From: Corallium rubrum
Lineage: Eukaryota; Cnidaria; Anthozoa; Scleralcyonacea; Coralliidae
Reading direction: 5' to 3'
DNA length: 64,000 nucleotides
Assembly (NCBI GenBank): GCA_964035015.1
Contig: OZ035997.1
Coordinates: forward strand, 20,022,563 to 20,086,562
Under the pieces are notes generated by a model. The model searched no databases, had not been told where the DNA came from, and was given only the letters and a program-made list of their open reading frames with translations. Shown here piece after piece: positions 10,989-25,180 of the stretch. Position numbers and translations under genes: made by a program. Each line of letters opens with the position of its first letter. Positions within the stretch are counted from its first letter, which is position 1.

Positions 10989-10990
<2 letters not shown>
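10606..10990 (-). mobile_element. tRNA-derived retroposon, about 1.4 tandem units
   Basis: One full copy of the 277-bp unit (10606-10882) is followed by a further partial unit (10883-10990), both on the minus strand, bounded by (TA)n on both sides (10570-10604; 10993-11068). The tRNA-like part is 10733-10803. Copy 1 of the segmental duplication has it and copy 2 does not, so it either inserted after the duplication or was lost from copy 2. Confidence 0.85.
10733..10803 (-). ncRNA. tRNA-like sequence (loop triplet AGA)
   Basis: A 71-base cloverleaf-like sequence with box A tggctcagtgg and box B ggttcaattcc. The anticodon loop CTAGAAT places AGA at positions 34-36. The variable loop is 4 bases, not the long arm of true serine tRNAs. 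There is a G-G mismatch at pair 1-72 and an A-C mismatch at 31-39. It is best read as the tRNA-derived head of a retroposon. Confidence 0.65.
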
Positions 10991-10992
<2 letters not shown>

Positions 10993-11063
<71 letters not shown>

Positions 11064-11252
11064 TATAGCGTGCTGCGTAGGCAGTGTAGAAACAACAATC
11101 GAAATATAGTAAGGTTAGATATACTGCCGAAACAGAGAACGTCTAGTCTAACGTTTCGAGCGAAGGCCCTTCGTCAGGGCCACGTTTCTCTCTTAGACTC
11201 CTACGTTCTCTGTTTCGGCAGTATATCTAACCTTACTATATTTCTATTGTTA

Positions 11253-11314
<62 letters not shown>

Positions 11315-11420
11315 ATGTTTACAACATGAGCGGCCGTGTTGTATCGAATATACAATCACGAGCCGAAGGCGAGTGATTATATATTCGATACAACACGGAC
11401 GCGAATGTTGTAAACAGCTT
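10993..11420. repeat. (TA)n tract, palindrome copy B and gtttacaaca foldback
   Basis: (TA)n at 10993-11068 is followed by gcgtgctgcgtaggcagtg, palindrome copy B (11090-11250), (TA)n at 11263-11307, and a 108-bp foldback (11313-11420; gtttacaacatgagcggccg ... gttgtaaac). All recur in copy 2 of the duplication up to 18,945, where a PLE interrupts the last foldback. Confidence 0.75.
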
Positions 11421-13398
<1,978 letters not shown>

Positions 13399-13469
13399 TA
13401 GTTAATATAAAATAACTATTTGGTATAAGTTCTATCCTTTTAAAAAATAGCTATCTAAACATTAATGTA

Positions 13470-13943
13470 CTATTCCACTAGAACCTTAAAGGAACGTGCG
13501 ATGTTCAAACTGTTGCAGAGTACTGCTTTCTGCATTCGCCTTAGGGTCTCTCCACTTCTTACACCAATCAGCGTCTTTACTCTCTTTTCAACTTCCTTAG
13601 AGTACCCTCCAAGTACGTCTATAATGATGTTGTGTTGGATGATTTGGTATCCCGGAAATTGCCTCTTCAACTCCCATCGTAGCGGTCCATACTTCTGGGT
13701 CTTTTCCTCATCTTTTAGCTGACGATTTTCTATCCATGGACAGCTCATTTCAATCACGATCACCTTCTTTTCGATCTTATCTATTATCCTTGCGTCAATC
13801 CGGTTGGCTCTTACTTCTGTGTTTTCCGCGTACAGTGGTATATCCCAGAAGGCTGTCGCGCGTTCGTTTTCATACACAGGCTTAGGCTTTGCAGGCGAGT
13901 ACCAAGGTGGGGCTGATGATATCAACTCTCGATCCCTTAGCAT
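13470..13943 (-). pseudogene. RLE non-LTR retrotransposon, endonuclease part (frameshifted)
   Basis: About 157 codons continuing the product of 13945-15306 after a 1-base frameshift: gtttctg replaces an expected gttctg, so [14 protein letters not shown] would read through. It contains the restriction-like endonuclease segment [20 protein letters not shown] followed by CPWIENR. The D in RID and the E in VIEMS fit the PD-(D/E)xK pattern used by R2/R4/NeSL/Hero-type non-LTR elements for target cleavage. It ends near 13470 with no poly-A tail visible. Confidence 0.75.
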
Positions 13944-13944
13944 C

Positions 13945-15306
13945 TCAAAAAACAGAAACCTTTAGAGCTGCATTGTGTCTGGCTAGATACTTTGTTTGAG
14001 CCAGAGCACTACAGCCTGCTAGGATGTGAGACAGGCTCTCCGGTGTTTTACCACATAACCTGCATTGCACGTCTGAGCTGGTATTCAATCGGGTTTTCTT
14101 CTGATGGTATATTTTTATTGGTAGTAGCTGTTGGTAGAGCTCATGCACGCCTGCGATTGTATGCGACGGCGCTGTTCTTGACATCCACCCAAAGCAGTCA
14201 CTGCTTATGTCGTCATCTTCCCATCTGTTCTTAAACAACTTCCCTTGCCATTTCTCTTCTCTCATTTCTTCAAAGTATTTCTTCTGTTGAGCGGTTCTTG
14301 CCCATACTCCAATCTTCCGACCACTAATCTCTTCACCATCTCTTGTACGACACTTCGGCTCTGGGTACTCCAGACTCAACATCATATTTAGTTCTTCTGC
14401 ATATCTGACCGCATCTTTAGTCAGTGACTGGCTTCCCACTCGTTCTGCTTTTTTTTCAAAGTCCCTCACTGTAGTCATGGTTTCGTCTGTGTTGGCGTAT
14501 AATTTGACTGCTGCCTTGATCTTTATTAACTTATACTCGTGTTCTACTGATTTTAAACCTCTTCCTCCACTTTTCCAAGGAAGATACATCAGCGCTGTTG
14601 ATCCTAGTGGATGTTTTCCTCCGTTCTCACTGATCACTTTACGAGTTTCTCTGTCCAGTCTTTGAAGCTCTGCTATGGGCCATACTTGCGTCCACATTAA
14701 GTAACTGAGGGTAGGAAGTGCAAACTGGTTTGTCGCCAAAGCTTTGTTGAAATCTGGTAGTGGGCTGGACCAAATCACCGATAACCTTTGTAGGTAGACC
14801 TTCGCTGCACACTTTAGCACCCGGCTGTCATCCTGTTTCACATTTTCCATAACCCCTAGGAACTTGTAGTACGCTCCCTCCTTCAAGCTGGTAATCACAT
14901 CCGATTCACCTACTTCCATTTCTACTGATCTTGTATCCAACTCACCTCTCTTGACATGCACCACCAAACACTTTCTCTCATTCCATTGTAAGCCGACATC
15001 TGCCATTTCTGACTTAGTTGACCTTAGCACTCTTCCAAGTTTACCTGAAGATGCTGCGAAGACCTTTAAATCATCAATGTATAGCAAATCAGTTATTTTC
15101 TTACTAATGGGTTTAGAAAGTCTGTATCCTTCTGTAGCCTTCAGCTTCCACGCTATCGGGTTAATACATAGCGTGAATAGCCTTGGGCACAGTCCATCTC
15201 CTTGTGGGAGGCCTTTGTTGAATCTAATAACCTCCGAGGTTTCATCACCCTGCTTAGTCCTTGCTTTTATTCTTGTGTTCCACCGTATGCCAAGTTTCTG
15301 AACCAC
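13945..15306 (-). pseudogene. RLE non-LTR retrotransposon, reverse transcriptase and zinc knuckle
   Basis: 453 codons. The RT palm includes LPQGDGLCPRLFTLCINPIA (motif 4) and the catalytic box LLYIDDLKVFA (YIDD), followed by thumb-type sequence. Near the C-terminus is a CCHC knuckle, C-x2-C-x8-H-x4-C (CRLCGKTPESLSHILAGC), the hallmark that precedes the endonuclease in RLE-type elements. Frameshifts at both ends separate it from 15308-15691 (upstream RT) and 13470-13943 (endonuclease). Together these three pieces form one 5'-truncated element of about 2.2 kb, inserted between the two copies of the segmental duplication. Clade assignment (R4/Hero-like) is tentative. Confidence 0.8.
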
Positions 15307-15307
15307 T

Positions 15308-15691
15308 CTACGAATCCACTCGGGGAATCTGTGGAGGATCCCTCAGCCACTCATGGTCTATCGAATCGTAGGCTTTCTTCACATCAATCCACGCCATACT
15401 GAGGTTGCGCTTGCCTCGTCTGCTGTCTTGGCATACCATTCTGTCTATCAGTAGGTTGTCGATCGTTCCACTGCATTTTTCCTTCTCACCCCTCTGCTCT
15501 CCTTGCATCAGACCATATTTATCCAGGTGTTGGTCCATGGGTTTCAGTACACATGAAGTATGCCACTTGTACGCTGTGTTCAGGCATGTCATAGGTCTCT
15601 GATTATCACTGGAGAATTCGCCAGGTTTCGGGATAAGAGAGGTCTTGCCTTCAGTAAACCACCATGGGTAATCGTGATCTTCCTGAAACAC
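15308..15691 (-). pseudogene. RLE non-LTR retrotransposon, N-terminal RT part (5'-truncated)
   Basis: 127 codons with RT motifs 1-3: TSLIPKPGEFSSDNQRPMTC and AWIDVKKAYDSIDHEWL (the F/Y-D palm motif). The frame is lost after DHEWLRD. The next frame reads RFPEWIRRVVQKL into the following piece, so a single indel near 15330-15345 explains the break. The 5' end at about 15,690 abuts an (AAT/AAC)n stretch. Confidence 0.75.
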
Positions 15692-15895
15692 TTGTTGTTG
15701 TTATTATTATTATTGTATTGTTATGTTTCATGGTATACCGGTGATTAGTTCTCACTGACAGGTTTATTCAACTTGAGCCAGTGGGTATATATACTTCTTC
15801 AATTCATCTATAGTATAATAATTCCTAATATATATATATATAATACTATAGTATAGGGATTTTAATGTGCAAATGGATCGTGTCATCGAAACTAG

Positions 15896-15930
<35 letters not shown>

Positions 15931-18383
15931 TACTATTATTATTACCTATATATACAGTGGAGGCGTGGAAAAGAAATGCTATAACCAGCTGTGCTTGGTA
16001 CACAAACAAGAAGATTGAATCTGTCTACGCTATACGTACGTCATATTGTTTCTATGTATTGTCACATTTTGACACAAATATTGATTGCTTGCATGATTAA
16101 TTAATGATTATTTCTCCCTATAAGCCGATAACAATCAGTTCTAATTTTTATAAGCGTTGTGTAGACAGTGTTTTACGATGTCTAAAATAATTAAAATGTG
16201 GTGTAATGCCGAGGTTTCAGAAAACAAATTACTAAATGAGCAAGAAACATTGACCACTATAGTGCATAGAAAAACATCAAAGTGATACTTCAAAGGGAAA
16301 AATTTATTATATATAATAATTATGCTTGTTAGTATTACTTCTACATATTATAGTTATGCCGATATTAGATGTATACAAAGATTGTCAAACTTGGGATCTG
16401 TATAATAGTTTTCTTGAATTATATCAATGACTGATTCCTGATTCTGGCTGATGGCGCTACAATCTAACCGTTTAAGAAATACTAACTTGTTTAGAAATAC
16501 TTGATAACTACCTATAAGGTCAAAATTTAAGTTCAATAAACAAGTTTTTATGTAATTTTATATTAACAGTTTATAAATTTATTTGATCAACAACATCAAT
16601 ACCAGCTTTGGTATATAGGATACAAACGTGACACTAACTACAACTACATGACATACATATTACAAATATATAAAGTTAATTTCTTCAGTATTTCCCTGTC
16701 AAAGCCATAACTATTCTTTTGTTATGGATTGGCCTTCCGTCCACACGTAAACGATGAAGAGGATATCAAAAATGTAACTTTTCGAAAGTCTCCAAAGTGG
16801 AACTTTTTGAAAACACCGTTTTCCTGTTCTCGTGCATGTGGACGCGGATTTTTTTAAAACGGAGAAAAAAGTTGCGTTTTCAAACCGAAAACGGATACGT
16901 GTGGACATAAGGCCTATAAAGATTGATTAAGCTATGTCTTATCCAGCGGGAATCTTTATTGTGATTATCATTAATCTTCATTGTCGACATAGACTAAATA
17001 TAATTCCGTCATGTTGGATCCAGAATTTTTGTTAAATTTTCTTGTGGTTTTTAATTTTCGCAGCATTATAAAGTCAACATGTGTTTTAGCACTCCACAGT
17101 CCACTCATGATCGATATCGTTGCAAGAGAGCTTCAATTATTCCAACTATATAGAACAAGCACGTTACCAATATTTGTTCTAAGGCTTTAGCTATAGGAAG
17201 CGGCTGTATATGCCCTAAATACTGAATCAAAAGGATGTTTCAGCTCGAAACCTAATAATTATATGGGAATATTGTAAGGTTAGATATACTGCCGAAACAG
17301 AGAACGTAGGAGTCTAACGTTTCGAGCGAAGGCCCTTCGTCTCGTTTCTCTCTGACGAAGGGCCTTCGCTCGAAACGTCCGACTCCTTCGTTCTCTGTTT
17401 CGGCAGTATATCTAACCTTACTATATTTCGATTGTTGTTTCTACACTGCCTACGCAGCACGCTACTTTTATTAATAATTATATCTTCTGTTTATTAATTT
17501 ATTGATGTCAAATTGAGATGTTTTCCACTTCTTTTTTCCTCCCGTGATGCTATCCGACCAAATTGAATACGTTGAGAAAAAGGTCTTGAAAATTGTATTT
17601 CGCCATCTTTTATATTATATAGCTGCCTGAGCGAAAAACAGTTTTATGTACCATACTGCGTCGAAAAACAGGGTTCACTCGCGTTCGTACACTCAGTCTA
17701 ATTAGAGTACAGGCAGTGTTCGGATATATCAACTCAAAAATGGGATACATTTCCGAATATTTTTAGCAACGAAATACTAACGTTTTGAACGAAGCCCTCA
17801 TCTTGGAGTAAGATGTAATCAAGGGTTTTGTGGCGTTTTTGGTTTGATGAAGAGCTTTGCTAGAAACGTCAGTTGTTCGTTACTAATAATATAATTTCGC
17901 TAGTTTACCACCTATTTTGCTTTAGACCCCGTTTACACTAGAGCAAAAGTATCCGGATTCACATTGTTTTTTATTCCCATGAGAATGAAAAACAATGTGA
18001 ATCCAGATACTTTTCTTCTAGTGTAAACGTGGCCTTAGTTTTAACTGACGTGTTTTGTTTATTTGATACTAGCTTAATCTTACTGTATTTTTATCTCACC
18101 TCGACTCACACCTAGGTTCTCCTCATTAACAATTCTCATTATACACACTCCTTTCTCACACCTCATCATCTTCTATTTATGTAACAGTTTTGCTACTTAA
18201 GCCGATCTTACTTTGTAAATATTATCACTCTGATGAACATGTTACGTGTCGTAACGAAACGTTAGTATTAAAATTTTCTTTAAAAATATTATGTGTCTAA
18301 TATGCCTTTACTCAAAGCTATTTGCTGGGCAATCATATTTTTAACAAGACTTCGCTTCCCACCAGGTACTTCAATCGCAACGA

Positions 18384-18461
<78 letters not shown>

Positions 18462-18689
18462 CGTGCTGCGTAGGCAGTGTAGAAACAACAATCGAAATAT
18501 AGTAAGGTTAGATATACTGCCGAAACAGAGAACGTATAGGAGTCTAGTCTAACGTTTCGAGCGAAGGCCCTTCGTCAGGGCCACGTTTCTCGTTTTTCTC
18601 TTAGACTCCTACGTTCTTTGTTTCGGCAGTATATCTAACCTTACTATATTTCGATTGTTATTTATATATATATATGTATGTATGTACAG

Positions 18690-18764
18690 GTTATATACCT
18701 CGAACTTGGGATATAAGTCATATAAGACTTATATCCCAAGTTCGAGGTATATAACCGGCTTATA
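18690..18764. repeat. Near-perfect palindrome, about 32-bp arms
   Basis: The arm starting ggttatatacctcgaacttg is followed within a few bases by its exact complement ending ataacc. It sits after a short (TA)n/(TATG)n stretch and is absent from copy 1 of the duplication. Confidence 0.85.
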
Positions 18765-18945
18765 TCACGATTGAGGAGGTTTTCGAACAGGGTTTCGTCA
18801 ATTTCGAAGAATTTCGATCAAGATTTTTCGAGTTGTATCCACAAGTTTTATCTAATTATTTATTCACGGGAAATCCGAAAGAAAACCGACTCAATCGTGA
18901 TGTATGTAATGTTTACAACATGAGCGGCCGTGTTGTATCGAATGT

Positions 18946-20815
18946 GTCAGGAGGTAAGAGAAAATTAAAATAAGTAGAGCGGTGCTGATCCAATATTGCC
19001 GTTGAGATGAGGTTTAAGTTTGTTAATTAAAAGACTTTCGCGTAAAAGAAGCTCAGATTCAAAAGAGCAGGAAGAGATAATACTAAAATCATCAAAAGAA
19101 ATAGGATGCCCCGTCTCATGATGATGGGCAAGAATATTACCACGGGGTGGACTACCGAGTTTTTTGCCAGTAAGGGCCGAAATTCCCATGTGTTTAGAAA
19201 CGCGTGTGTGCAGATGTCGAGTGGTTTCACCCACATACAAAGCTCCGCAGCTTTGACACTTAAATTTATACACGACATGCGATCTCAAAGAAAGAGGAAT
19301 CCGGTCTTTGAACGAAAAGAAATGAAAAAGGCGAAGAGAAGGCCGAGCTATAAACCTAATGCTAATTTGAGGATAAGCAGAATTGAGTAGTTTTTTTAAT
19401 TGCGTTCGAATTTGGAGAAAATGCTGACCAGTGAAAGGTAACGAAAAATAAATAACGTGTTTAGGAACGGAACATGGTTTTGCAGACTGCGAGAATACTT
19501 TATCAAGAAAAGAGGAAATGCAACTGTTAAGGAGTTTTTCTGGATAACCGTTTTGAATAAAAATAGTTTTAAGTTTTTCTAGTTCGGAATTAAAAATAAC
19601 ATATGTCGAACAGATGTTAAAACAGCGATTGAGAAGCGAAAAGATTAAACCTGTTTTATAGGTAAGTGGAATAAATGAATCAAAAGAAGTAAGTAAGCTG
19701 GTAAACGTAGGTTTACGATAAACAGATGTCGAAAAGCAACCACCGGAACGATCAATTTTAACGTCAAGAAAAGATATGGAATTGTTAGACTCAAGTTCAT
19801 GCGTAAATTTTATGTTAGGATGTTTAGAATTCAAATAATTAAGAAAAGGAATAACATTGTTAGGCGAACGAAATAATATGAAGCAATCATCAACGTAGCG
19901 TCTGTAGAATAGCGGTTTAAATTCGGGAGGACAATCATTTAGCCAATTGGATTCATGATGTGCAAGAAAAATATTAGCAAACAAGGGACCTAGAGGGGAA
20001 CCCATAGCAACACCATCGACTTGTTCGTATAAATTTCCATTGAAAAAGAAGTGACAATTTTTAACGGCCAAATTTAAAAGTTTTCGAAATTCTAGAACAG
20101 AAAAACCATGAAAACGGGTGCTGCCTGAGAAAACATTTTGAACAATAATATCAATAGTTTCATTCAAAGGAATATTAGTAAAAAGAGAAGTAACGTCAAA
20201 GGTAGCCATGAAAACCTCATTGGTGTTAAAATCTAATCCGAGTAATTCATTAACAAAAGAAAAAGTATCATGAACTGAAAAAATACTACGTGAAAAAGGA
20301 CGTAGAAGAGAAACGAGAAACTTAGCAATTTTATAGGAATGAGAACGAATAGAAGAAAGTATAGGCCTAAGAGGAACATTAGCTTTATGGATTTTAGGTA
20401 GTCCATATAAAATACCTGGACGAGAACCAACTGGTCTAAGGTTCTTGTATTGACTATCAGAAATAACATTGTCCTTTTTTAGTTCACTTAAAAAGGTTTT
20501 AATTTGATTTTCCTGTTGGATGGTCAATCGGACGGCATCTTTTCCTAGTTTTCGAAATTTGGCGTTATCAGCTAGGATATCTTCCATCTTCTCACAGTAA
20601 ACCGACTTGTCAAGGATGACAACACCATTTCCTTTGTCCGGTTTGATGATAACAATACTATCATCATCTTTCAGGGTTTTCAATATACCAAGTTCATCTT
20701 TGGCGAAAATAAAAGCAGGAGGTGAGAAACTACGAAAACCAGACAGGGCAATGTTTTTCATCTTCGTTTTGCATTTAAAGTCTGTTTCTGATCGTGAAAA
20801 TACAAACCATCTCAA
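18946..20815 (-). mobile_element. Penelope-like element A, left inverted copy (RT + GIY-YIG)
   Basis: An intact reading frame (18965-20815, 616 codons; about 600 are element sequence starting KTKMKNIALSG). The RT palm includes FDVTSLFTNIPL, GSPLGPLFANIFLAH and YRRYVDDCFILF (YVDD box). The C-terminal endonuclease has a zinc-binding CQSCGALYVGETTRHLHTR block typical of GIY-YIG nucleases in EN(+) PLEs. The N-terminus is missing: homology to the partner stops at about 20,770, where the two copies meet head to head. Left of 18,946 the host foldback resumes, so the 3' end is also cut short compared with the right copy. The first 15 codons at the N-terminal end are junction sequence. Confidence 0.85.
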
Positions 20816-22468
20816 GCGCCATAGTCTAATTCAAGAAAAGAAACTTTTCCGTCTTTGTAAGGACTCTTCTATGACCTCCACTATCACAGCCGAAGATGTC
20901 ATCTTCAATTACTCTTCGAAGATTCTTTCCGACCAAGAGAAACGCATTCTCGTGAAAGGACTAAACTTTTCAATACCGCCGAAGAAATTGAGTTACTGTG
21001 ATTTTCTCGTTCCGTTCGAACTGCTCTACCGGAAAATTTGTGGTGAATCGATCTACCCACGCTCTCGTTTGAATTTGGACTTCATCAAAACGAAGATGAA
21101 AAACATTGCCCTGTCTGGTTTTCGTAGTTTCTCACCTCCTGCTTTTATTTTCGCCAAAGATGAACTTGGTATATTGAAAACCTGAAAGATGATGATAGTA
21201 TTGTTATCATCAAACCGGACAAAGGAAATGGTGTTGTCATCCTTGACAAGTCGGTTTACTGTGAGAAGATGGAAGATATCCTAGCTGATAACGCCAAATT
21301 TCGAAAACTAGGAAAAGATGCCGTCCGATTGACCATCCAACGGGAAAATCAAATTAAAACCTTTTTAAGTGAACTAAAAAAGGACAATGTTATTTCTGAT
21401 AGTCAATACAAGAACCTTAGACCAGTTGGTTCTCGTCCAGGTATTTTATATGGACTACCTAAAATCCATAAAGCTAATGTTCCTCTTAGGCCTATACTTT
21501 CTTCTATTCGTTCTCATTCCTATAAAATTGCTAAGTTTCTCGTTTCTCTTCTACGTCCTTTTTCACGTAGTATTTTTTCAGTTCATGATACTTTTTCTTT
21601 TGTTAATGAATTACTCGGATTAGATTTTAACACCAATGAGGTTTTCATGGCTACCTTTGACGTTACTTCTCTTTTTACTAATATTCCTTTGAATGAAACT
21701 ATTGATATTATTGTTCAAAATGTTTTCTCAGGCAGCACCCGTTTTCATGGTTTTTCTGTTCTAGAATTTCAAAAACTTTTAAATTTGGCCGTTAAAAATT
21801 GTCACTTCTTTTTCAATGGAAATTTATACGAACAAGTCGATGGTGTTGCTATGGGTTCCCCTCTAGGTCCCTTGTTTGCTAATATTTTTCTTGCACATCA
21901 TGAATCCAATTGGCTAAATGATTGTCCTCCCGAATTTAACCCGCTATTCTACAGACGCTACGTTGATGATTGCTTCATATTATTTCGTTCGCCTAACAAT
22001 GTTATTCCTTTTCTTAATTATTTGAATTCTAAACATCCTAACATAAAATTTACGCATGAACTTGAGTCTAACAATTCCATATCTTTTCTTGACGTTAAAA
22101 TTGATCGTTCCGGTGGTTGCTTTTCGACATCTGTTTATCGTAAACCTACGTTTACCAGCTTACTTACTTCTTTTGATTCATTTATTCCACTTACCTATAA
22201 AACAGGTTTAATCTTTTCGCTTCTCAATCGCTGTTTTAACATCTGTTCGACATATGTTATTTTTAATTCCGAACTAGAAAAACTTAAAACTATTTTTATT
22301 CAAAACGGTTATCCAGAAAAACTCCTTAACAGTTGCATTTCCTCTTTTCTTGATAAAGTATTCTCGCAGTCTGCAAAACCATGTTCCGTTCCTAAACACG
22401 TTATTTATTTTTCGTTACCTTTCACTGGTCAGCATTTTCTCCAAATTCGAACGCAATTAAAAAAACTA
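20775..22468 (+). pseudogene. Penelope-like element A, right copy: N-terminus and RT (frameshift)
   Basis: The partner of the left copy, in opposite orientation. It keeps about 115 more N-terminal residues (for example LKRHSLIQEKKLFRLCKDSS), so the left copy is the more truncated. One missing C at about 21,187 (aaaacctgaaag against aaaaccctgaaag) shifts the frame after DELGILKT. The frame is then open from about 21,190 to 22,468 through the same RT motifs, including YVDD. The frame stops only because the CACTA-like transposon begins at 22,469, within QLKKL|LNSAYP. Confidence 0.85.
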
Positions 22469-22479
22469 CACTAGAAACC

Positions 22480-23060
22480 CAAACGTGTTGTAAGAACACG
22501 CATTTTTGTCCGCTATAGTGACACGCCAAAAGCGTGTTCAACACGGCTTTGGCGTGTTGTAATACAAGCGTGTTCTGTGTAGAAGCGTGTTGCTAGAACA
22601 CGTTATTGTGTTGTAACAACACGTCAATTTTGACACGCTAAAAGCGTGTTGTAATACAAGCGTGTTCTGTGTAGAAGCGTGTTGCTAGAACACATTACAT
22701 TAAGTGTGTTGTAACAACACGTCAATTTTGACACGCTAAAAGCGTGTTGAACACTTCAGCGTGTTCCAAATTCACGTGTGTTGTAAGAACACACTATAAC
22801 GTGTTACGGTAACACACATCATGTTTTCAGAACACGCACCCCAAAATGGCGTGTCACTATAGCGGACAAAAGTGCGTGTTCTAAATTAACACGTTTGGCG
22901 TGTTGTATTTGGCGTGTTGCAAGTTTTAGCGTGACACACTTGCCGTGTTGCAGCTCGGACATTTTTGGTGTGTTGCCGATCTCTGAAGGCGTGTTCTGCA
23001 CCACAGACGTGTTGTGACCTGATGTGTTTCGTTCGAAGGCGTGTTCTGCTTCTAAATTTA
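22480..23060. repeat. Left subterminal array of cgtgtt/aacacg motifs
   Basis: Dozens of cgtgtt hexamers occur, often in the context gcgtgttgtaatacaagcgt or its variants. 22,488-22,520 is also inverted relative to 22,843-22,880 (tgtccgctatagtgacacgc). These are likely transposase-binding repeats by analogy to CACTA elements. Short reading frames here are artefacts. Confidence 0.75.
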
Positions 23061-23599
23061 AACGCACAAAACAGAATGGAGGCAAACAATATACATTTAT
23101 TAATCTTATACTGATCTATAGTTCTGGAACATAATGCAAGACAGATGTGTCTTTCAAATGTCAAAGTTCAATCCTGCCAATTTTAGGCGTCCGTAAAATG
23201 TCGGAAGTTTGTTTGGCCTGGCAGCCTTCGTTGATTTAGGGGCAATTTCTTGTGGAATATACGTCGGATAGTATTTTGTCACTTATCCCCAATCAAAAAC
23301 AGCATCCTCCAGAAGTAGTGGTGCAGTATTAAGTGTTTCTTTGTCATATTGGATATTAAACACAGTGTCAGCTGCCAACCACAGTTTCAGTAATCCTATG
23401 ACAGTTCGACTTGTGACTAAATGGCATACGAGCATTTTCCATCGTTTGAATTTGAAAATTGATTCCTGGTCTGTTATCAGTAGGCAGTGAGTACCCCAGC
23501 CAATGAGAGAACAGTACAAACTATATACAAACAAAAAGAAGATAGTGTAAATGAACAGTATATAAGTACTGTATACGTGTAAAAAATATTAAATCTTAT

Positions 23600-24000
23600 A
23601 ACATTTTAGCCTCCTCCGCAGGCATCTCAAATCAGAAACGGCAGGCTCAAGCTGCGAATGGAAGTCAGGGAAGGAAGACTAAGGTGAGGGAAAGGGAGAG
23701 GAGGAAAGGAAAAAAGGGGGGAGGGGAAGAGAAAAAGAAGAGATGCCTGCCAAAAATCGACAAGGTCATGGCGCATATAGCTTCGCGCATGATAATTCAT
23801 GGTTGACAGGGGTAGGGAGCGGCAAAATAGACAAACGAAAAACAAACAACTGGGGTAGGGTTAGAACCTTTACTGTGTAAATATACCCGAATTTTTCGCG
23901 TCCCTCTCCCCAGTTCCCTAGCCTCCCTCGCCTACTAGTCCCCGCGCGCAGAAGAGGCAGAGAGACTAGAGAGTTGCCTGCGGAGGAGGCTAATAACATT
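23600..24000. repeat. Foldback with gcctcctccgcaggca ends
   Basis: agcctcctccgcaggcat (23,610) is inverted at 23,972-23,993 (tgcctgcggaggaggct). Inside is a strongly purine-biased strand (gagggaaagggagaggagga, 23,675-23,745). It is a MITE-like insertion within the CACTA-like transposon. Confidence 0.7.
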
Positions 24001-24059
24001 TAAAAGAGAAACAAAAATATATTTCCTTGAAATGTAATACATTAGTTAACAGTACTATT

Positions 24060-24200
24060 TAACCATGTAAATTATTAATTAATTAATTAATCATTAATTA
24101 ATTTACATATTTAAAACTTTAAATGGTATTGTTAACTAATGTTTTAAATTTGTAAAGATATTTTTTTGTTTCCCTTTTAAATGTAATAAGTTTTAGTATT
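24060..24200. repeat. AT-rich inverted repeat
   Basis: The strings cattagttaacagtac and gttaactaatg are inverted around a taattaattaatta core. Flanking aaaagagaaac / gtttcccttttaa pieces extend the arms to about 24,000 and 24,180. Confidence 0.5.
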
Positions 24201-24599
24201 TTTCATTAAATTTCAAATTTTAGGAAGAGCATGTTTTAGATAATTTGTTCGTTTATAAGGCTTATGTAGTTTTAATGCATTTCTTATGTTAATAATGATC
24301 ATGATAAATTTGATTATTTGCTACAAAATAAATTGTGAATATTTCTGGTAAATTCTTAATATGATAACGAATTTATGGATTCAGCATGTTAAATATTGTA
24401 AATAAAACTTAAATATGTTATTTAAATATTTTCTTTGAGCTGTTTATCATTCTTATTTTTTCATTCCTAACCTCCCAGTATAGTGTAATAACACTGATTT
24501 AGGAGTATTTCATTAAAGCATTAAAGTGTTCCTGTTTTGTGTTCATAATTTTCTTGGAATTTTCAATTGAATATTTTTCTTAAGGGAAAATACAGGTTT

Positions 24600-25180
24600 G
24601 AGGGTCCAAAATACATGCATAAACATTTCGGGAAAAGAATAAAACTAAATGTTACGCATGGTTTAAAAGTCTGACAATCAAAAACTGTTACCAAATAAAT
24701 AGCATCAGTTGTTGCTATGGCAACAATGACGTTTCAAAATGGCTGCCAATTACACTCAAACTAATTTAATTCGAAAAAACACGATGGTGACCCCAATTTT
24801 TTTCTCATTAAAACTTTTCTTAAAGTATGAATAATGCATAGGCCGATTTTGAAAAAAATTCTGTGGAATGAATAATTTTTTATCTCGGAAAAATCATGTT
24901 CGTTAATTTTTTAAGAAAATTGGATTTACAGAATTTTTTAAAATCGGCCTATTCCTTACTCATACTTCAAACGAAGTATTAATAGGGAATAATAAATAAA
25001 GTTTTTTTCGAATTAAATTAGTTTGAAGGGTAATTGGCAGCCATTTTGAAACGTCATTGTTGCCATAGCAACCATTTATTTGGTAACAGTTTTTGATTGT
25101 CAGATTGTTTAACTATGTATAACATTTAGTTTTATTCTTTTTCCGAATTGTTTATGGACGTGTTTTGAACTCCCAAACTT
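24600..25180. repeat. Long foldback (arms about 240 bp)
   Basis: The left arm (24,609-24,860) and right arm (24,930-25,175) are inverted copies. Shared pieces are tgttgctatggcaacaatga with its complement, caaaatggctgccaatta, and ctaatttaattcg. Divergence between arms is modest. It has no coding capacity. It is nested inside the CACTA-like transposon. Confidence 0.8.

Noticed and set aside
13992..15748. Plus-strand frames opposite the RLE retrotransposon
   Set aside because: They are antisense shadows of the RT frame, which carries the real motifs.
20607..20780. Plus-strand protein start at 20,607 for PLE A
   Set aside because: This part is the antisense of the left copy. True right-copy sequence starts only at about 20,775.
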